Origin: JACVRW01 sp963751105
Lineage (GTDB): Bacteria > Actinomycetota > Thermoleophilia > Solirubrobacterales > Thermoleophilaceae
Direction: 5' to 3'
NCBI GenBank assembly: GCA_963751105.1
Contig: CAVVTG010000001.1
Coordinates: 310,001 to 374,000 of the forward strand
Length of the DNA: 64,000 bases
The notes beneath the pieces were generated by a model. That model was not told the DNA's origin. It was given only the letters and a program-made list of their open reading frames with translations, and searched no databases. The stretch's first letter is position 1. Each line of letters opens with the position of its first letter. The position numbers were made by a program, and so were the translations under genes. Positions 52,050-60,938 of the stretch are shown here, one piece after another.

Positions 52050-52834
52050 GGCCTGATCACGGTCCCGCCGTCGGCCACCAGGGCGGCGCCGGTGACGAAG
52101 CTCGCCTCGTCGGAGGCCAGGAAGAGGATGCAGTTGGCGATCTCGTGGGGCTGGCCGGTGCGCCCGAGCGGCGCCACATTCGCGTACTCCTCGTGCAGCT
52201 TCTCGGGGTCGTCCACGACCGACAGGAACTGCTCGGTCAGCGCTGTGTCGATCACTCCCGGGCAGATGCAGTTGACCCTGATGTTGCGGGCCGCCACGTC
52301 CACCGCCAGGGAGCGCGTGAGCTGGAGCACGGCGCCCTTCGACGTGGTGTAGGCGCCGTCGTTCTCCCAGGCGATGAACGAGTTGATCGAGCCCACCGTA
52401 ACGATCGCCCCGCCATCGGGCATATGGCCCAGCGCGGCACGGCAGGTGTAGAACACCCCGTCAACGTTGACACGCTGGATGCGCTGCCACTCCTCGTCGG
52501 TCGTGTGGGCCAGGTTCGGCCCCACACCGGACTCCCCCGGCGGTATCTCGATTCCCGCGTTGGCCACCAGCACGTCGATCCGGCCAAGCTCCCCGGCGAT
52601 GCGGGCGAAGGCGTCGTCCACCGCCGCGCTGTCGGCCACGTCGAGCGTCATCCCGACCGGCGCCGATCCCGCCACTCGCTCCACCGCCGCGCAGGTCTCC
52701 TCGACGTTGGCCTGAGTGCGGGAGGTGACCACCACCCGCGCGCCCTCCTCGGCCAGGCGGACGCAGGTGGCGCGGCCGATGCCGGACCCGGCGCCGGTGA
52801 CCACCGCCACCCTGCCCTCGACGCGGCCGCTCAC
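52046..52834 (-). CDS. SDR-family oxidoreductase
   Basis: 262 residues from GTG 52834; the longer upstream frame is a shadow. TGAGSGIG, ANAGIEIP, serine in VGSINSF, YTTSKGA and a C-terminal ADGG. It is coupled on both sides by 4-nt overlaps, to the duplicated-domain protein upstream and the isomerase-like gene downstream. Role: presumably one oxidation of a sugar or sugar-acid intermediate. Confidence 0.9.
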   Translation of the reverse strand: MSGRVEGRVAVVTGAGSGIGRATCVRLAEEGARVVVTSRTQANVEETCAAVERVAGSAPVGMTLDVADSAAVDDAFARIAGELGRIDVLVANAGIEIPPGESGVGPNLAHTTDEEWQRIQRVNVDGVFYTCRAALGHMPDGGAIVTVGSINSFIAWENDGAYTTSKGAVLQLTRSLAVDVAARNIRVNCICPGVIDTALTEQFLSVVDDPEKLHEEYANVAPLGRTGQPHEIANCILFLASDEASFVTGAALVADGGTVIRP

Positions 52835-53454
52835 AGCGTCTCCTTGCCGAACTCGGAGTACATCCCCGCGTCCACCAGCCTGACCGGCGCATCCACGCCG
52901 TCGAGGTCGCGAGCGATCTCGTCCAGATGGGCCCAGGACGGCAGTCCCCACGCCGCCAGACCGCGCGGGTCGGGCCCGAGGCGGCCGATCCGGTCGAGCA
53001 CGAAGTTCAGCTTCAGCTCCGGGTGCCCGTTCGCCCTCTCCTCGTAGGCCGCGCGCACGTCGCCGGCACCGCAACCGGTCGCGATGTCGAAGTACTCGAT
53101 GTAGACCCGCTCGTGCTCGACCGGCGTGGGCTCGATGAGCGGGTCGTAGGAGCCGGCCTTGTCGATGCGCGCGGCGATCTTGAAGGGCTCCTCGAACTCG
53201 TCCGCGTCCCCGGAGCGAAAGATGCGCTCCCAGTCGTCGAAGCGGTCGAGGCCCTGCCCCGGTGTGTACCAGAAGGCCAGGTACTCCGGCTCCGGGCCGG
53301 TGCGCCAGCTGCGGCCGAGGTTGGCCAGCAGGATCTCCTCCGGGTTGTCCCCCGCCCAGCCCGTCTGGCCGTGGCCGGCCAGCGCATGGAAGGCCTCGAG
53401 GGAGACGCCCGGCCGGCGGCTGATGTACTCGATGTAGACGAGCGGTCCGCTCAC
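52831..53454 (-). CDS. Internally duplicated protein of unknown function (possible tandem dimeric alpha/beta-barrel domains)
   Basis: 207 residues from GTG 53454. Two halves repeat the same pattern: VYIEY at residues about 6-10 and 118-122, then GPEPEYLAFW versus GPDPRGLAAW, then DKAGSYDPL versus DAGMYSEF near each half's end. This looks like a tandem pair of about 100-residue alpha/beta units, as in EthD/NIPSNAP-like dimeric barrels. No signal peptide or membrane segment. It is locked between two SDR genes by GTGA overlaps on both sides. No family could be assigned; a role in the sugar pathway is inferred from location only. Confidence 0.7.
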   Translation of the reverse strand: MSGPLVYIEYISRRPGVSLEAFHALAGHGQTGWAGDNPEEILLANLGRSWRTGPEPEYLAFWYTPGQGLDRFDDWERIFRSGDADEFEEPFKIAARIDKAGSYDPLIEPTPVEHERVYIEYFDIATGCGAGDVRAAYEERANGHPELKLNFVLDRIGRLGPDPRGLAAWGLPSWAHLDEIARDLDGVDAPVRLVDAGMYSEFGKETL

Positions 53455-54263
53455 GCTGTGCCTCCGTTGGCGCCGGGAATGGTGTCCACGTGCTGGCCGA
53501 AGCTCGAACCCTCGCCGTGGGTCGAGTAGCCGCCGTCCACGACCATCGTGTGGCCGGTGACCCACGAGGCGCGGACCGGATCGGAGAGGAAGGCGACCGC
53601 CTCGGCGATGTCGGTGGTCTCTCCCACGCGGCCCAGCGGACAGGCGCCGGCCTCCGCCGCCTCCACGCCCGGCATGGCCAGCTCGCCCTCGGTGGACGGC
53701 GTCCGGATCGTTCCCGGTGCCACCGAGTTGACCCGCACCCCGTGCGGGCCGAGCTCGTAGGCGGCCCCCTTTACAAGGCCGTCGATCGCCGCCTTGGACA
53801 CGGTGTAGTGCGTGGCGGTGTCCCACACGAGCCACGACGCCGTGGAGGAGATCAGCACGATGCTGCCGGCCCCGCGCTGGGCCATCCTCTGGCCGGCCAG
53901 GCGCGTGACGTGAAAGCTGCCGTCGAGGTTCACGTCCATCACCAGCCGCCACCCGTCCGGGTCGAGCTCGAGGAAGGGCACGTTGCGGTACACGCCGGCC
54001 ACCTGGGCCACGGCGTGCAGAGCGCCCTGGTCGCGCTCGACGCTGTCGACCAGCCGGCCGACGGCGTCCCAGTCGCTGATGTCGCACTCGTACGCGCGGG
54101 CTCGCCCGCCGTTTGCCTCGATGGCGCCTGCTGTGTCGTCACAGCTGCGCACGTCGGCCACCGCCAGCTCGTAGCCGTCGCCGGCCAGCCGGTGGGCCAC
54201 GCGCGCGCCCATGCCGCGAGCCGCGCCCGTCACGAGCGCCACCCGCATGCCGTCGCTGGTCAT
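53451..54263 (-). CDS. SDR-family oxidoreductase
   Basis: 270 residues. TGAARGMG, the QVAGVYR segment where NNAG is altered, serine in ISSTAS, YTVSKAA, and VDGGYSTHG near the C-terminus, which then extends by about 20 residues (SFGQHVDTIPG). ATG 54263 overlaps the ATPase stop (ATGA); its own stop overlaps the start of the duplicated-domain protein. Part of the second transporter operon. Confidence 0.9.
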   Translation of the reverse strand: MTSDGMRVALVTGAARGMGARVAHRLAGDGYELAVADVRSCDDTAGAIEANGGRARAYECDISDWDAVGRLVDSVERDQGALHAVAQVAGVYRNVPFLELDPDGWRLVMDVNLDGSFHVTRLAGQRMAQRGAGSIVLISSTASWLVWDTATHYTVSKAAIDGLVKGAAYELGPHGVRVNSVAPGTIRTPSTEGELAMPGVEAAEAGACPLGRVGETTDIAEAVAFLSDPVRASWVTGHTMVVDGGYSTHGEGSSFGQHVDTIPGANGGTA

Positions 54264-55429
54264 CCTGGTGTCTCCTCCCTCTGGGCGTCCGGCTCGTCCG
54301 CGGGAGCGAGATCCTCGTCCTCGGTCGGCGCCGGCGCCACGGTCGTCTCCGCCTCGCGGGGCAGCAGCCAGCAGGCGTCCGGGTCGAAGTCGATCGACAC
54401 CTGCTGGTCCACCTCATGGCCCACGGCGCCCCGGGTCTCGGCCTTCACGTCGGTGGCGAGCTCGGGCAGCGCTATCCGGTACGAGAAGCCCGTGCCGCGG
54501 TAGGCGGCGTCGCGCACGACTCCCGGGAGCGGGTCAGACTTACCGTTGGACGCGAAGGCGCCGCTGACCCGCACGGCCTCCGGCCGCAGTACGAGCCACG
54601 CCGGTCCGTCGGGCGGGTCCTGGCATTCCACGCGACGCTCGCGGCCGCCGAGGCTCAGCAGAGCATCCCCGTCGCCCGCCTCCAGCACCTCCACCGGCAG
54701 GACGTTGGCGTCGCCCACGAACTGGGCGGCGAAGACCGTGGCGGGACAGCGGTAGATCTCCGTCGGAGCGCCCACCTGGTCCACTCGCCCCTGGTCCATC
54801 ACCACCAGACGGTCCGACAGCGCCATCGCCTCACGCTGGTCGTGGGTCACGTAGACGAAGGTCGCGCCCGTCTCGCGGTGCACCCGCCGCAGCTCGACCT
54901 CCATCTCCAGGCGAATCTTCAGGTCGAGCGCCGAGAGCGGCTCGTCGAGGAGCAGCACGGCGGGCTGGTTCACGAGTGCGCGAGCCAGGGCCACCCGCTG
55001 CATCTGCCCGCCGGAGAGCTCGTGGCTGCGCCGGCGCTCGTAACCCTCGAGCCGGACCAGCGCCAGCGCCTCGGCCACCCGGGCGCGCTGGTCCGCTCGC
55101 CCGACGCGGGCCACCTGCAGGCCGAAGGCCACGTTGGAGAAGACGTCGAGGTGGGGAAACAGCGTCGGGCGCTGGAACACCAGGTTGGTGGGACGGCGGT
55201 GCGCGGGCACCGAGGTCACGTCCTCGCCGTCGATCAGGACACGGCCCTCGGTCGGCTGCTCGAAGCCGGCGATGATGCGCAGCAGGGTGGTCTTGCCGCA
55301 GCCCGACGGGCCCAGCAGGGTCAGCAGTTCGCCGGGAGCGATGTCCAGGGACACGTCGCGCAGCACCGTCTCCGGCCCGAAGCGATGGGTGATGCCCTCG
55401 AGCCGGACCCGGGGCCGGTCGTCGTTCAC
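54260..55429 (-). CDS. ABC transporter ATP-binding protein (PotA-type), second transporter
   Basis: 389 residues from GTG 55429. Walker A GPSGCGKTT, Q-loop VFQRPTLFPH, signature LSGGQMQR, Walker B VLLLDEPLSALD and switch THDQREAM, with a C-terminal TOBE domain (about residues 240-350) and an acidic tail (TEDEDLAPADEPD). It is coupled to the permease upstream and SDR downstream by 4-nt overlaps. The long open frame upstream overlaps the permease and is a shadow. Confidence 0.92.
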   Translation of the reverse strand: MNDDRPRVRLEGITHRFGPETVLRDVSLDIAPGELLTLLGPSGCGKTTLLRIIAGFEQPTEGRVLIDGEDVTSVPAHRRPTNLVFQRPTLFPHLDVFSNVAFGLQVARVGRADQRARVAEALALVRLEGYERRRSHELSGGQMQRVALARALVNQPAVLLLDEPLSALDLKIRLEMEVELRRVHRETGATFVYVTHDQREAMALSDRLVVMDQGRVDQVGAPTEIYRCPATVFAAQFVGDANVLPVEVLEAGDGDALLSLGGRERRVECQDPPDGPAWLVLRPEAVRVSGAFASNGKSDPLPGVVRDAAYRGTGFSYRIALPELATDVKAETRGAVGHEVDQQVSIDFDPDACWLLPREAETTVAPAPTEDEDLAPADEPDAQREETPG

Positions 55430-56274
55430 GCCGTCCCCTCCGCCGGGCCGGTGAGCACGAGCGGGTCCTCGGCCAGGCCGCGCCCGCGGCGCCTGCGCTC
55501 GCTCCACGTGGTGAGCACGAAGGTGATCACGAACAGCAGCATCGTGAAACCGAGCAGCAGTGTCGAGATCGCGTTGATGCTCGGGTCGATCGTGCGCCGC
55601 AGGCTCGACCAGATGTAGAGCGGCAGCGTCGAATCGGCCCCGATCACGAAGAAGGTGATCACGAACTCGTCGAAGGAGAGGGCGAAGGCCAGGCAGGCCG
55701 CGCCCACCAGCACCGGCCACACCTGCGGGAGCGTCACGCGGCGAAACACGGTCCAGCGGTTGGCCCCGAGATCGGACGCCGTCTCCTCGAGCGCCGGATC
55801 GAGACGCTCCAGCGCGGCGCGGGCGATCAGGAAGAAGAAGGGGAACACGTAGACCAGGTGGGCGATCGTCACCGTCAGGAGCGAGAGCGAGAACTGCACA
55901 CGCGTGAACGCCACCAGCAGCGCCACGCCGATGAACAGCCCCGGGAGTGTGATGGGGAGGAAGAACAGCAGCGACAGCGGTCCTCGCAGGCGCGAGCTCG
56001 AGCGTGTCAGGCCGTAGGCCGCGAGAGTGCCCAGGAGCAGCGTGATCACCGCCGTGGCGACGGCAACGATGAGGCTGTTCTGCGTCGCGCTGCGGATCTC
56101 GTCGGACGAGAAGACCTCGTCGTACCAGCGTGTGGAGAAGCCCTCGAAGGGGAACGTGAGCGAGCCGGTGGAGTGGAAGCTGAACAGGACGACGAGCAAC
56201 AGCGGCGCCCAGAGGAACACGAGGCCGGCGATGGTGAAGACTCCGGTGATGGGGCTGCGGCGGGCGCCGTTCAC
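55426..56274 (-). CDS. ABC transporter permease (PotC-type), second transporter
   Basis: 282 residues, six membrane segments; the EAA loop reads EETASDLGANRWTVFRRVTLPQVWP. GTG 56274 overlaps the PotB-type stop; its stop overlaps the ATPase start. PotC-like end: SFDEFVITFFV. It belongs to an importer operon of the spermidine/putrescine/iron type. Confidence 0.93.
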   Translation of the reverse strand: MNGARRSPITGVFTIAGLVFLWAPLLLVVLFSFHSTGSLTFPFEGFSTRWYDEVFSSDEIRSATQNSLIVAVATAVITLLLGTLAAYGLTRSSSRLRGPLSLLFFLPITLPGLFIGVALLVAFTRVQFSLSLLTVTIAHLVYVFPFFFLIARAALERLDPALEETASDLGANRWTVFRRVTLPQVWPVLVGAACLAFALSFDEFVITFFVIGADSTLPLYIWSSLRRTIDPSINAISTLLLGFTMLLFVITFVLTTWSERRRRGRGLAEDPLVLTGPAEGTA

Positions 56275-57161
56275 GCCGCGAACCTCACCCGGTCGAGCTT
56301 CGTCAGGCGCAGGCCCAGGGCGATGAGGGCGTAACAGACGAGGAACGCCGCCAGCATCGCGAACGCCAGCGCGGCCCCGTAGGCGAAGTCCCCCGTTCCT
56401 ATGAAGGCGACCTGCACCTGGACCCCCAGCATCACGCCGCTCGTCCCGCCCAACAGCTGCGGGGTCACGTAGTCGGCCGCCGACAGCACGAACACGAACA
56501 GGAAGGCGCTCACCGCCGGCGCCGCCACCAGAGGCAGCACCACGCGGCGCCAGCGCTGCAGCCGACCGGCGCCGAGGTCCTGCGCGGTCTCCAGGTAGGA
56601 CGGCTGAAGCGGAGCGAGTCCGGCGTACAACACCAGCACCACGTAGGGCAGGAAGATGTGGACCAGCGCGATCGTCACCGCGAAGCGGTTGTAGAGCAGG
56701 AAGTCGAGCGGCTCGTCGATCAGCCCGAGGGAATCGAGGCCGCGGTTGATGGCGCCGTTGCGGCCGAGCATGCTGCGCCAGGCGAAGATGCGCACCAGAT
56801 AGCTGGCCAGGAACGACGCGACGATCAGGAACAGCACCAGGCCGCGCCAGCGTCCGGCGGCGTAGCGGAGCCAGTAGGCCATCGGCAGGGCGATCAGCAC
56901 CGAGAAGGCCGCGGCGAGCAGGCCGACCACCAGCGAGTTGCGGCCCAGGGTGCGATTGGAGTCGGTCTCCACGACCTCCTGGTAGTTCTCGACCGTCAGC
57001 GGCGTCTTGACGTCGTACAGCGCGCCCGTGAGAAACGAGTAGACGAGGAACGCCAGCAGCGGCGCGATGAAGAAGACGAGCAGCCCCGCCACCGCCGGCG
57101 CGGTGAGCACCAGCGGGCCGACTCTCCGCTCATCTGAAGTGGAACGGGCGCGGGGACACAC
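56271..57161 (-). CDS. ABC transporter permease (PotB-type), second transporter
   Basis: 296 residues with six membrane segments; EAA loop LETAQDLGAGRLQRWRRVVLPLVAP; SAADYVTPQLLGG is the PotB-type segment. The GTG at 57161 is 3 nt after the binding-protein stop. It forms the membrane channel with the PotC-type partner. Confidence 0.93.
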   Translation of the reverse strand: MCPRARSTSDERRVGPLVLTAPAVAGLLVFFIAPLLAFLVYSFLTGALYDVKTPLTVENYQEVVETDSNRTLGRNSLVVGLLAAAFSVLIALPMAYWLRYAAGRWRGLVLFLIVASFLASYLVRIFAWRSMLGRNGAINRGLDSLGLIDEPLDFLLYNRFAVTIALVHIFLPYVVLVLYAGLAPLQPSYLETAQDLGAGRLQRWRRVVLPLVAAPAVSAFLFVFVLSAADYVTPQLLGGTSGVMLGVQVQVAFIGTGDFAYGAALAFAMLAAFLVCYALIALGLRLTKLDRVRFAA

Positions 57162-57164
57162 TCC

Positions 57165-58373
57165 TCAGGCGTCGGCCTCTGCCTTGATCTCCTGCCAGCG
57201 CTTCTGCACCTCTTCGAAGGTGACGAACTCGTCGGACTCGACCGGCGGATTGTTGTAGAACGGAGAGCGTTCGAGCAGTGAGTCGAGCTGGTCGTACTCG
57301 TAGAGGCCGGCGATGTTCTTCGGCAGGTCGGCCACGGCGTCGGCCACCGTCACTCCGCCCACGAGCACCACCGCGGCCTCGGCGTTCACCTTCGGCGCCA
57401 GCGACTCGTTCATCCAGGACAGCGCCGAGTCGACGTTGTCGGCCCCCTTGGGCAGCGCGTAGGCGTCGCAGAACGAGAAACTGCCCTCCTTGGGCACCTC
57501 GGTCTCGAAGCTGTCGACGCCGGCGTCGGCAGCAAACTGGTTCATCGCCGCCCAGCCCTGCCAGCAGACGTCGGCGTCGCCCGCGGTCATCTTGGTGGTG
57601 GCGTCACCGAACGAGGGCGAGATCCCGGTGGTCTGAGCCGCCACCTGGGAGAGCAGGTCGAAGACCTCCTCGCCCTCGTCCTTCGTGGTCTTCGACGGAT
57701 CGAAGCCCTTGACGTGGGCGGCGAGCGTGAACGAGCCCACCGGGTCGTCGGGGCACGCCACCTTGCCCTTGAACTCGGGCTCGAGGAGGTCGAGCCAGGA
57801 GGTGGGCATGGACTTGACGCGCCGCCCGTCGATGGTGATCCCGATGGAGCCCCAGGTCCAGGGGACCCCGGTGCGCGTGCCGTCCGGGTCGATCCAGAAG
57901 TCCCCCTCCTTGCTCGCGAAGTAAGGGAACAGGTTCTTGAGGTTGGGCAGCTTCTGCTCGTCCAGCGGCTCGAGGATGTCGAGTTCCTGGTAGAGCGGCT
58001 TGTAGCCCTGGTAGTAGGTGATGATGTCGTAGCCCGCGCCCGCGCCGCCCGCCTTCAGCTTGGTCTGGATCTCGTCGTGGTTGCCGATGTACGTCGCCTT
58101 GACCTTGACGTCGTTCTCGGTCTTCCAGCCCTTGAGCGGATCGGGGATGTCGTAGCCCTCCCAGGAGAGGAAGTCCACCCGACCGCTGGCCTGGGGCGCC
58201 TTGGCCGGTCCCGACGCGGCGGTGGTGCTCCCGCCGCCGCTGTCGTCGTCGCTGCCGCAGGCGGCCAGCAGCGTGGGCCCTGCGCCGACCGCGAGCGTGG
58301 TGAAGCCCGCGCGCCGCAGGAACTGCCGTCGCGTGTTGTACTCGCGCACGTACCGATCCCAACCGCCGGCCAT
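57165..58373 (-). CDS. ABC transporter substrate-binding protein (PotD-type), second transporter
   Basis: 402 residues. The N-terminus has a Tat-type motif (TRRQFLRR, about residues 14-21) and a lipobox LLAAC, followed by a Gly/Ser/Thr linker. The mature domain (RVDFLSWEGYDIPDPL, NHDEIQTKLKAGGAGYDI-like strand, VPWTWGSIGI) is of the bacterial solute-binding family 1/PotD group. AGGAGAGG lies just before ATG 58373. First gene of the operon; the substrate is not evident, and despite the Pot-type fold the neighbours are carbohydrate enzymes. Confidence 0.9.
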   Translation of the reverse strand: MAGGWDRYVREYNTRRQFLRRAGFTTLAVGAGPTLLAACGSDDDSGGGSTTAASGPAKAPQASGRVDFLSWEGYDIPDPLKGWKTENDVKVKATYIGNHDEIQTKLKAGGAGAGYDIITYYQGYKPLYQELDILEPLDEQKLPNLKNLFPYFASKEGDFWIDPDGTRTGVPWTWGSIGITIDGRRVKSMPTSWLDLLEPEFKGKVACPDDPVGSFTLAAHVKGFDPSKTTKDEGEEVFDLLSQVAAQTTGISPSFGDATTKMTAGDADVCWQGWAAMNQFAADAGVDSFETEVPKEGSFSFCDAYALPKGADNVDSALSWMNESLAPKVNAEAAVVLVGGVTVADAVADLPKNIAGLYEYDQLDSLLERSPFYNNPPVESDEFVTFEEVQKRWQEIKAEADA

Positions 58374-58448
58374 ATCCTCTCCTCTTCTGCGGCCCTCTCT
58401 ATTCTCACGATGCGAACACTCGAAGCCGCCCTGCGATAACTTAGTCGG

Positions 58449-59573
58449 ATGACCGGTGGGGAGTCAACTCCGGTTAATGTCGGGTTCATAGGAGCCGGCA
58501 GCGTCCTGCCGGCCTATCTGCAGACGCTCGACCGCCTCGTTCCGCGGGGGCTAGCCGAGCAGGGGCCCGTGTGTGCACGCCGCCGCGAGACCTGGGCGGC
58601 GCATACGGCGCGTCGCCCCTCGCTGCCGCTGGTGGACTCCGTCGAGCAGGTGCTCGAGGACCCCGAGGTGGCCCTGGTCGTGCTCCTGACGCCGCCCGAT
58701 ACCCACGCCGGCCTCGTGCGAGCGGCGCTCGACGCCGGCAAGAACGTGCTGTGCGAGAAGCCCCTGGCCGGTGATGCCGGCGAGGCCGCCGCGCTGTTCG
58801 AGCGAGCCACATCCGTAGAGCGGCTGCTGATGGCGGCGCCCTTCGTGCACCTGAGTCCCAGCTTCAGACAGCTGTGGGCGCTGGTCCAGGATGGCGCGCT
58901 CGGCCCGGTCCACGCGGCCCGTGCTCACTACGGGAACCTGGGCTCCGAGTCCGCGGACTGGTACTTCCGCGCGCCCGCGGCCACCCTCGGGGACGCGGCC
59001 ATCTACAACCTGAAGTCACTGGCGGCGCTGCTGGGGCCGGTGACCGAGGTCACGGCGGCAGCGGCCACGGCGGTGGCGCGGCGTGCGGTTGCAGGAAGGA
59101 TGGTGGAGGTCACCGACCCCGACACGTGGCAGCTCGTGCTCCGGCACGAAGGGGGTGCGCTGTCGAGCGTTCTCGCGTCCCACGCCACCCCCGGCTATCG
59201 CCGGCCGGCGGTCGAGCTCTACGGAGGCTCGGGGACCGCGAACCTCCTGGGCGACGACTGGGACCCTCACGGCATCGAGCTGCTCCGGGCGGGCGCCGGG
59301 AGCTGGGAGCTGATCGAGCCCGACGACGTGACCTGGCTGTGGACGGACGGTCTGCGGGAGGCGGTGATGGCGCTGCGGACCGGCCGGGCTCCGCTCCATG
59401 AGCCGGCGCTCGACGTGCACCTTCACGAGGTCATCTCGGCCGCCGTGCGCGCGGCGTCGGAGCGCTGCGCCGTCACGGTCGCCAGCCGCTTCCCGGCCTT
59501 CGCGGCGCTTCGGCCTCAGGAGGTCGCCAAGGGGCACGTGCACGACAGGACGCGGCCCGCCGACGAGCAGTGA
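58449..59573 (+). CDS. Gfo/Idh/MocA-family oxidoreductase
   Basis: 374 residues: N-terminal Rossmann domain (GFIGAGSVLPAYLQ), the EKP lysine motif (VLCEKPLAGD) and a C-terminal alpha/beta substrate domain (residues 130-350). NAD(P)-dependent oxidation of sugars, inositols or amino sugars is typical. ATG 58449 is preceded by TAACTT 6 nt upstream and no ribosome binding site, suggesting a leaderless message. It is divergent from the second transporter operon and convergent with the VOC gene; likely part of the same sugar catabolism. Confidence 0.9.
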   Translation: MTGGESTPVNVGFIGAGSVLPAYLQTLDRLVPRGLAEQGPVCARRRETWAAHTARRPSLPLVDSVEQVLEDPEVALVVLLTPPDTHAGLVRAALDAGKNVLCEKPLAGDAGEAAALFERATSVERLLMAAPFVHLSPSFRQLWALVQDGALGPVHAARAHYGNLGSESADWYFRAPAATLGDAAIYNLKSLAALLGPVTEVTAAAATAVARRAVAGRMVEVTDPDTWQLVLRHEGGALSSVLASHATPGYRRPAVELYGGSGTANLLGDDWDPHGIELLRAGAGSWELIEPDDVTWLWTDGLREAVMALRTGRAPLHEPALDVHLHEVISAAVRAASERCAVTVASRFPAFAALRPQEVAKGHVHDRTRPADEQ

Positions 59574-59580
59574 CTACCGC

Positions 59581-60081
59581 TCAGTTCGGGTAGACCCGCT
59601 CGGGCTCGACCCGCACGCGCGGGAGCTCTAGCAGCTCCAGGTGGATTCCCAGCAGCGGCCGAACGTCGAAGTACGCGTAGCCGCCGTCTCCCTCTGCGCC
59701 GTAGCCACGCCCCCACTGGACCGGCTCGTGCCCGGCGTCGGCCATCTCGGCGAGCGCCTCGCCGAGCGCGGGCACGTAGACCCCGAGGTGGTGCAGGCCC
59801 TCGCCGTGCTCGTCCAGCCACTCGTGGTAGATGCTCGGCCCGATGACGGGCTCGATCAGCTCGATCTGGGGATCCTGGCCGCACAGGGCGATCCGCATCT
59901 CGTAGCGCCCTGGCCGGCCGCGATAGCCCAGCTCCGGGACCGTCGAGGGCCCGTAGGTCCAGCAGCGCCACGGAGCGATTCCCCACTCCTCGACGTAGCG
60001 CTCGAGCGCCCTGTCGAGATCCCTCACCACGATCCCGACCTGACCCGCGGGACGGCCGGCGAACGCGGGCAGCCCGGTCAC
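59581..60081 (-). CDS. VOC (glyoxalase/epimerase-like) family protein
   Basis: 166 residues from GTG 60081 (GTGA overlap with the IclR regulator upstream). Two betaalphabeta modules; probable metal ligands are H or Q near the start (GQVGIVVRDL), E (IELIEPV), H (LHHLGVYVP) and E (LELLELP), the order seen in methylmalonyl-CoA epimerase-like VOC proteins. The longer open frame is a shadow. It likely acts on a small oxyacid or sugar-derived metabolite; substrate unknown. Confidence 0.8.
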   Translation of the reverse strand: MTGLPAFAGRPAGQVGIVVRDLDRALERYVEEWGIAPWRCWTYGPSTVPELGYRGRPGRYEMRIALCGQDPQIELIEPVIGPSIYHEWLDEHGEGLHHLGVYVPALGEALAEMADAGHEPVQWGRGYGAEGDGGYAYFDVRPLLGIHLELLELPRVRVEPERVYPN

Positions 60082-60866
60082 GCGACGCTGGGCGTGCGCG
60101 GCTCGGCCAGGTGGCCCAGGCCGCGAGAGGTGTCGCGGGCCGCGGCCAGGATCGCCTCCACGTTCGCCGACTCGCGGTCGCCCAGCACCGCCGGCTTGGG
60201 CCCGCTGAACGAGATCGCCCCCCGCAGCTCGCCGCGGTAGTCGAAGATCGGCGCACCGAGGGCGGCGATGCCGACGACGACGTCCTCGTCGCTGATGGCG
60301 TAGCCGCGCTCCTTGGTGGCCTCGAGGTCGCCGAGCAGCGCCTCGGGCTCGGTCAGAGAATGCGCGGTGAAGGCCTCGAGGCTGCCGTCGGCCAGGTACT
60401 CCATCCAAGCCGGGCGGCCGGAGTGAGCCAGGATCGCGCGCGGGCCGGCGCCAATGTGGAGCGGCAGGCCGCCGCCCAGCGTGAGCGCCATCGACTGCAC
60501 CCACAGGCCGTCGATGCGCTCGATGCACACCGCCTCGCGGCCTCGCGGCACGCTGAGGAAGACCGTCTCCTCCGTCTGCTCGTGCACTCGCTCCATCGCG
60601 GGTAGGGCCGCCGCGCGCTCGTCGAACCGCGACACCACGGCGCCGGACAGCCTGAGCAGCTTGAGCCCCAGGCGATACGTCCCGCGCCGTGAGCCCGGCT
60701 CCACGAGCTCGATCTCGCGCAGGCCCGCCAGCAGACGGTAGACCGAGCTGCGGGGCTCGCGCGCCGCGTCGGACAGAGCCTGCACCGTCAGCTCCCCGCG
60801 CTCGGCGAGGAGGTCGAGCAGGCGGGCGGCCTTGCCCAGCACGCGGACCGGATTCTCCTGTGGCAC
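60078..60866 (-). CDS. IclR-family transcriptional regulator (E1 operon)
   Basis: 262 residues from GTG 60866. N-terminal winged HTH (LTVQALSDAAREPRSSVYRLLAGL) and the C-terminal effector domain (AHSG-type IGAGPRAILAHSG, GIAALGAPIFD). The long upstream open frame is a shadow of the dehydrogenase. It is divergent from the E1 alpha/beta pair with a 72-nt gap and upstream of the VOC gene, so these are the probable targets. A direct repeat TGTCC (60901-60905, 60920-60924) in the gap may be part of its site. Confidence 0.9.
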   Translation of the reverse strand: MPQENPVRVLGKAARLLDLLAERGELTVQALSDAAREPRSSVYRLLAGLREIELVEPGSRRGTYRLGLKLLRLSGAVVSRFDERAAALPAMERVHEQTEETVFLSVPRGREAVCIERIDGLWVQSMALTLGGGLPLHIGAGPRAILAHSGRPAWMEYLADGSLEAFTAHSLTEPEALLGDLEATKERGYAISDEDVVVGIAALGAPIFDYRGELRGAISFSGPKPAVLGDRESANVEAILAAARDTSRGLGHLAEPRTPSVA

Positions 60867-60938
60867 CTTGCCCGCGATGTTATCGTCAGGTGGGTTCAGC
60901 TGTCCGCTTTGTGAGAATTTGTCCAAGAGGAGACTGCG

